A stretch of 10,258 bases of DNA. Source: Chromatiales bacterium (GTDB taxonomy: Bacteria; Pseudomonadota; Gammaproteobacteria; UBA6429; Thiohalophilaceae). This document shows, piece by piece, positions 6,605 through 10,258 of this stretch. The notes beneath the pieces were generated by a model that did no database searches, had not been told where the DNA came from, and saw only the letters and a program-made list of their open reading frames with translations. The translations under genes and the position numbers were made by a program. The stretch is taken from positions 1 to 10,258 of the forward strand of contig JALUTJ010000344.1 in assembly GCA_027057985.1 (NCBI GenBank). Direction: 5' to 3'. Numbering within the stretch: position 1 is the first letter of the stretch; each line of letters begins with the position of its first letter.

Positions 6605-8896
6605 ATGCTTCAAAGCTATACCGACTGGTTAATAGCACAGCACAAAAAGATTATTCTTGTTACCCTGGTTGTGGTAGCAGCTGTTTCCGTGGGAATGAAA
6701 AATCTCACTACCACCAATGATTTCAGGGTTTACTTTAGCGAAGATAACCCCCAGTTACAGGCTTTCGACAAGCTTGAAAACACTTATGGAAAACAGGATA
6801 CCCTGTTCTTTTTTCTCCAGCCTGAAGATAAAAACATTTTTACTCCCCAGGCACTCTCACTTATTCTCGATCTCACCGACAAGGCCTGGTACCTGCCTAA
6901 TGTCGATCGTGTCAACTCGATTAGCAACTACCAGTATACCGAGGTGGATAATGATGATCTGATGACCCACTACCTGCTGGAAGATAAAGCAGACATCAAT
7001 GCTGCCAATATACAAAGAATAAAAAATATCGTTCTTAATGAACCTACCCTGGTAAACTATCTGGTTGATGTAAAGGGCATGGTTTCAGGCATCCAGGTAA
7101 GGCTCGATCTCGACCGCAATAATCCGCAGGCAGTTGATGACACCGTGCATGCTGCACGTAAGCTGCGTGATCAACTTTCCAGCGCCTATCCCGCTATTAA
7201 AATCATGCTTGCCGGTAGTAGTACTGCCGGGGTAACCCTGGGCGAAGCCGTTATTATCGATGTTGAGACCCTGGTGTTCTGGAGTTACCTGGTTATCATC
7301 ACCCTGCTTTTAATATTACTCAGAAGCATTCGCGGTACCCTTGCAACCATCTTTCTGATCACTTTCTCAACCATGCTCACCATGGGTATTTATGGCTGGT
7401 TTGATTTTGTACTTACCCCGGTTGCCGGCTGGGTTCCCAGTATTGTCATGACCATTGCCGTGGCAGACAGCGTACATATCCTGATCAGTTATTTTCATAG
7501 TCTGCGCCATGGGGTAAATCGTTTTGATGCTATCCGTGAATCTCTGCGCATTAATTTTAACCCGGTCTTTATTACCAGCCTGACAACAATCATCGGTGTA
7601 CTCACCCTGAACTTTAGCGATTCACCACCCTACCGTGAACTGGGTAATATGGTTGCGCTGGGTGTCTTTTTTGCCTTTATTCTTAGCATGACTCTGCTAC
7701 CTGCGCTGCTTTGTTATTTCAATATCGGCAAGTCACATATCGATAAAGGCAGCAACCCGTTTATCGACCGGCTTTCAAACTGGATCATCCAGCAACGAAA
7801 ATTATTACTGCTGGTAATGGGACTGTTTACCATTATCACCGCCAGCTTTATTCCCAACAATCGCCTCACCGAAGCATGGCATGAATACTTTGACCAGAGT
7901 TTTGAAATTCGAAATACCGTTGAAGCCATTAACCATGAACTCGGTGGCGTGCACTATATTCGTTATATTATCGACAGCGGCGAAGAAGGCGGTATAAACA
8001 ACCCGGCCTATCTTAAGCTGCTGGATGATTTTTCTGCCTGGTTAAGAAAACAGGACAAAGTTGCCTTTGTCTCCAGTCTTGCCGATATCAGTAAACGACT
8101 CAACCGCACCATGCACCAGGATAAACCACAGTGGTATCGCGTGCCCGAAAATCGACCACTGGCAGCTCAGCTCTTTCTGCTCTATGAAATAGGCCTGCCA
8201 CCAGAGCTAAGTCTGGATGATATTGTTAATCACAATCGCTCTGCTACCGTTGTTACTCTCACGGTGCATAAAACCGATTCTGAATTTCTACTGCAGCTGG
8301 ACAAACGCGCCCGCCACTGGCTCAGGCAGCATGCGGGTAAGTATCAATACAGCGAAGGCATTAGTCTCGATATGGTCTTTGCCCATATCAATCATCGCAA
8401 TATTCGCAGCCTGCTAAAAGGCATGGTTGTCGCCCTGATACTGATATCCTTTATTCTTATCTTTGCCCTGCGTTCATTCCGCCTCGGTATGATTAGCCTG
8501 ATTCCCAACCTGGTGCCAGCCACCATGTCTTACGGCACCTGGGGACTCCTGGTTGGCAAAGTTGACCTTTCTGCCTCGATAGTCCTGTGCATGAGTCTCG
8601 GTATTGTTGTCGATGATACCGTTCACTTTCTAAGTAAGTACCTGCGTGCGCGACGGGAAAAAGGCTATGACAACCAGCAGGCCATGCGCTATGCCTTTAA
8701 CACCGTTGGCGTCGCCCTGATCATTACCACCGTGGTACTGGTCTCGGGCTTCCTGGTGCTGGCAATTTCTCATTTTTCCCCCACCTGGGTGAGTGGACTT
8801 TTACTGGCCATTACCCTCAGCTATGCCCTGCTGGCCGATTTTTTCCTTCTGCCACCCCTGCTTTCGGTGCTGGATCGCAAAATTTACCGCGTCTGA
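6605..8896 (+). CDS. RND-superfamily (MMPL-type) exporter, 12 transmembrane segments
   Basis: The 763-residue inner-membrane protein has the RND/MMPL layout: one N-terminal TM (about 15-32), a large extracytoplasmic loop, five TMs (about 224-372), a seventh TM (399-416), a second large loop to about 600, and five more TMs (603-755). The two halves repeat, seen in matching TM4/TM10 motifs with acidic residues: VADSVHILISYF (286-297) and VVDDTVHFLSKYL (668-680). In RND proteins such acidic residues relay protons, so proton-driven export of a lipid or other hydrophobic substrate is likely, but the substrate is unknown. The nearest general description is a predicted RND exporter of the COG1033 type. 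I chose the ATG at 6605 because AGGA (6591-6594) lies 10 bases upstream. An in-frame ATG at 6575 (10 residues longer) has no comparable site. No membrane-fusion or outer-membrane partner gene is adjacent. Confidence 0.87.
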   Translation: MLQSYTDWLIAQHKKIILVTLVVVAAVSVGMKNLTTTNDFRVYFSEDNPQLQAFDKLENTYGKQDTLFFFLQPEDKNIFTPQALSLILDLTDKAWYLPNVDRVNSISNYQYTEVDNDDLMTHYLLEDKADINAANIQRIKNIVLNEPTLVNYLVDVKGMVSGIQVRLDLDRNNPQAVDDTVHAARKLRDQLSSAYPAIKIMLAGSSTAGVTLGEAVIIDVETLVFWSYLVIITLLLILLRSIRGTLATIFLITFSTMLTMGIYGWFDFVLTPVAGWVPSIVMTIAVADSVHILISYFHSLRHGVNRFDAIRESLRINFNPVFITSLTTIIGVLTLNFSDSPPYRELGNMVALGVFFAFILSMTLLPALLCYFNIGKSHIDKGSNPFIDRLSNWIIQQRKLLLLVMGLFTIITASFIPNNRLTEAWHEYFDQSFEIRNTVEAINHELGGVHYIRYIIDSGEEGGINNPAYLKLLDDFSAWLRKQDKVAFVSSLADISKRLNRTMHQDKPQWYRVPENRPLAAQLFLLYEIGLPPELSLDDIVNHNRSATVVTLTVHKTDSEFLLQLDKRARHWLRQHAGKYQYSEGISLDMVFAHINHRNIRSLLKGMVVALILISFILIFALRSFRLGMISLIPNLVPATMSYGTWGLLVGKVDLSASIVLCMSLGIVVDDTVHFLSKYLRARREKGYDNQQAMRYAFNTVGVALIITTVVLVSGFLVLAISHFSPTWVSGLLLAITLSYALLADFFLLPPLLSVLDRKIYRV

Positions 8897-8932
8897 GCGT
8901 GCAAACGTCTCAGTATTGCCTAAACTAAAAGC

Positions 8933-9121
8933 ATGGATATGCTGCAAACCCATTCTTTTGCCTGCCCGTATTGTGGTGAAACACAATACACCGAAATTGA
9001 TTGCTCGGTCAGCGAGCAGGAGTACATCGAGGATTGCCAGGTATGTTGCCGACCCGTAAGTTTATGTGTCAATATTCATAATAACGAGGTACAGCTACTC
9101 GCCCTCGGGGAAAATGAATAA
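8933..9121 (+). CDS. CPXCG-motif cysteine-rich zinc-ribbon protein
   Basis: This 62-residue protein belongs to a small conserved family named for its CPxCG motif. Here it reads CPYCGE (11-16), paired with a second cluster DCQVCCRP (34-41). C11, C14, C35 and C38 would make a four-cysteine zinc ribbon, with C24, C39 and C45 as extra cysteines. The segment S-x-x-E-Q-E-Y-I-E-D-C-Q-V-C-C is strongly family-like, and the length is normal. The function of the family is not established; a zinc-binding adaptor or regulatory role is only a guess. The start could be 8933 or the in-frame ATG two codons later, and neither has a strong Shine-Dalgarno. It lies 36 bases after the exporter and 35 bases before the secreted protein gene, so co-transcription is plausible. 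Confidence 0.85.
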   Translation: MDMLQTHSFACPYCGETQYTEIDCSVSEQEYIEDCQVCCRPVSLCVNIHNNEVQLLALGENE

Positions 9122-9156
9122 TCCCGGCAGCAAAACAAGAATAAAGGACTTTAAAA

Positions 9157-9774
9157 ATGAAAAAATTTGCTCTGGCACTAGTACTTATCAGCCTGCTAAG
9201 CCCTTCCTTACAGGCGCGAGAAATCGCTGGCGTTAACCTTACTGAAACGATCAACCTTCACAATACCCCGCTAGAGAAGGTTGCACAAATGCGCCAAATC
9301 ACCCTGCCTGACCAGACTCTCCAACTCAATGGTGCCGGCATTCGCAGCAAATTTATTTTCGATATTTATGTGGGTGCGCTGTACCTGCCCAGCAAGGCAA
9401 CAACACCTGACCAGGTTTACAAAATGCCAGGACCAAAGCGGGTCAGCATGCATATGCTTTATGATGAAGTCAGCAAGGAAAAATTGACAAAAGCCTGGAT
9501 CGAAGGCCTTGAGAATAACTTAAGCGAAAAAGAATTCAAGCAGTTCAAACAAACACTAAAAGCTTTCAATAGCTTTTTTACCACCGTTAAAAAAGGCGAT
9601 GTCATCGATATCGACTTTGTCCCGGAAATGGGTACAACCGTCAGTATTAACAACAACCCACGCGGCTCCGTAGAAAATGACGCCTTCTTCACAGCACTAC
9701 TAAAAGTCTGGCTCGGCAAAGAACCCGCCGATGAGGATTTAAAACAAGGTATGTTGGGAAAAACAGAAGAGTAA
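9157..9774 (+). CDS. Secreted chalcone-isomerase-like domain protein
   Basis: The 205-residue protein begins with a signal peptide (MKK, hydrophobic core FALALVLISLL, probable cleavage after SLQA at residue 20), so it is expected in the periplasm. The mature part has the bacterial chalcone-isomerase-like pattern: LNGAGIRSKFIFDIYVGALY (57-76), then GPKRVSMHMLYDEVSKEKL (92-110), and an F-x-x-x-V-K-K-G-D-x-I-x-I-D-F-V-P stretch (about 141-156) that ends in a G-T-T-V-S-I strand. In plants this fold is an enzyme or a fatty-acid-binding protein. The bacterial secreted members have no settled function, and flavonoid chemistry should not be assumed. AAAGGA (9143-9148) sits 8 bases before the ATG, a good ribosome binding site. 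No clear terminator follows. Family placement rests on motif resemblance. Confidence 0.82.
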   Translation: MKKFALALVLISLLSPSLQAREIAGVNLTETINLHNTPLEKVAQMRQITLPDQTLQLNGAGIRSKFIFDIYVGALYLPSKATTPDQVYKMPGPKRVSMHMLYDEVSKEKLTKAWIEGLENNLSEKEFKQFKQTLKAFNSFFTTVKKGDVIDIDFVPEMGTTVSINNNPRGSVENDAFFTALLKVWLGKEPADEDLKQGMLGKTEE

Positions 9775-9929
9775 GAATTAATACTTACTTAATAAATAAG
9801 ATATACCGCTCCAGTTTAGTGTTTCATATTCTTTGCAGCACATACACTAATACAAGCAGTTTCTTTTCAAGATAGCTCGCTTTCTTCCACCTAGCAAGAG
9901 AAGTGAAAACTTCGAGCATATTTCATGAT

Positions 9930-10258
9930 CTTAATTCGTGAATTCAAGTTGCTAGTGCAACAGATGGTTTAATCCCGAAAAATACCTCATTAGGCGTTTT
10001 CATGCCAAGACATTTTCTGGGACGGTTATTTAATTTGTCCATCACCCGATCGATCTGCTTCTGAGTGATGGTAGTAAAATCGTGCTTCTTGGGAAAATAC
10101 TGTCGAATGAGACCATTGGTATTTTCATTCAGGCCACGTTCCCAGGAAGAGAAAGGGTGCGCAAAATAGAAATCAGCCTTGAGTTGTTTGGCTATTTTTT
10201 CATGCTGAGCAAACTCACGACCATTGTCGGTTGTCAATGTGAGTACCCAGTCTTTGAC
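9930..10258 (-). mobile_element. Part of an IS30-family insertion sequence
   Basis: The transposase remnant reads leftward, so its 3' end of the element lies near 9944. In IS30-type elements the terminal inverted repeat sits at or just past the end of the transposase gene, so the boundary is probably within about 9930-9965, where AATTCGTGAATTCAAG forms an imperfect palindrome. The exact end and the target duplication cannot be set because the other end is outside the window. The 169 bases between the chalcone-isomerase-like gene and this point hold no gene, only a small hairpin (GAAGT-GAAA-ACTTC, 9900-9913). Confidence 0.65.
9944..10258 (-). CDS. IS30-family transposase, C-terminal part (continues beyond the window)
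   Basis: The visible 104 residues are the catalytic C-terminus of an IS30-family DDE transposase. They include the second catalytic aspartate in TTDNGREF and the catalytic glutamate in WERGLNENTNGLIRQYFP, separated by exactly 33 residues as expected for the DD33E arrangement. The family-typical tail follows, with LNNRPRKCLGMKTPNEVFF near the end and the stop TGA after SVALAT. The frame stays open to the window edge (VKDWVLT precedes the first possible TTG start), so this is an edge-cut gene, not an internal truncation. Full proteins of this family are about 320-380 residues. Whether the copy is intact and active depends on sequence outside the window. Confidence 0.92.
   Translation of the reverse strand, partial: VKDWVLTLTTDNGREFAQHEKIAKQLKADFYFAHPFSSWERGLNENTNGLIRQYFPKKHDFTTITQKQIDRVMDKLNNRPRKCLGMKTPNEVFFGIKPSVALAT

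Noticed and set aside
8894..8912. Small hairpin at the exporter stop codon (TGAGCGT with ACGTCTCA)
   Set aside because: The stem is bulged and no T tract follows, so it is not a credible terminator.
9157..9774. A flavonoid-metabolism role for the chalcone-isomerase-like protein
   Set aside because: Bacterial secreted members share the fold only, and no other flavonoid-pathway gene is present.

Overview
The window looks like a chromosomal piece of a gammaproteobacterium of moderate GC. The reasons are a two-subunit glycyl-tRNA synthetase (separate alpha and beta genes) very close to the E. coli type, a proteobacterial GmhB phosphatase, a class I fructose-1,6-bisphosphatase, and small conserved gammaproteobacterial families such as the CPXCG zinc-ribbon protein. 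I cannot name the genus from sequence alone.

Layout. The left edge (about 1-146) is the broken end of an IS256-family insertion sequence: a likely terminal inverted repeat, an intact ribosome binding site and the first ~16 transposase residues, then a break. An AT-rich stretch of about 400 bases with no recognisable gene follows. A tightly packed plus-strand gene set comes next: glyQ (TTG start), glyS (4-base overlap with glyQ), a small MazG-like nucleotide pyrophosphohydrolase, gmhB and a PlsC-type acyltransferase. A weak stem-loop follows the acyltransferase. Then come an extended -10 promoter, a leader containing a terminator-like hairpin, and fbp, closed by a textbook intrinsic terminator. 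Past that are a 12-TM RND/MMPL-type exporter, a 62-residue CPXCG zinc-ribbon protein and a secreted chalcone-isomerase-like protein, all on the plus strand. The right edge carries the C-terminal catalytic part of an IS30-family transposase on the minus strand, running off the window.

How the genes relate. The first block is housekeeping: tRNA-Gly charging, nucleotide clean-up, ADP-heptose synthesis for the LPS core, and phospholipid acylation. fbp is a separately controlled unit for gluconeogenesis (or a Calvin cycle, if the host is an autotroph). The exporter, zinc-ribbon and chalcone-isomerase-like genes are co-oriented and closely spaced, but a shared function is not demonstrated. Nothing here amounts to a clear new biological system. 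The most distinctive signals are the terminator-like hairpin inside the fbp leader, the extra MazG-like gene in the glyQS operon, and the insertion-sequence debris on both flanks.
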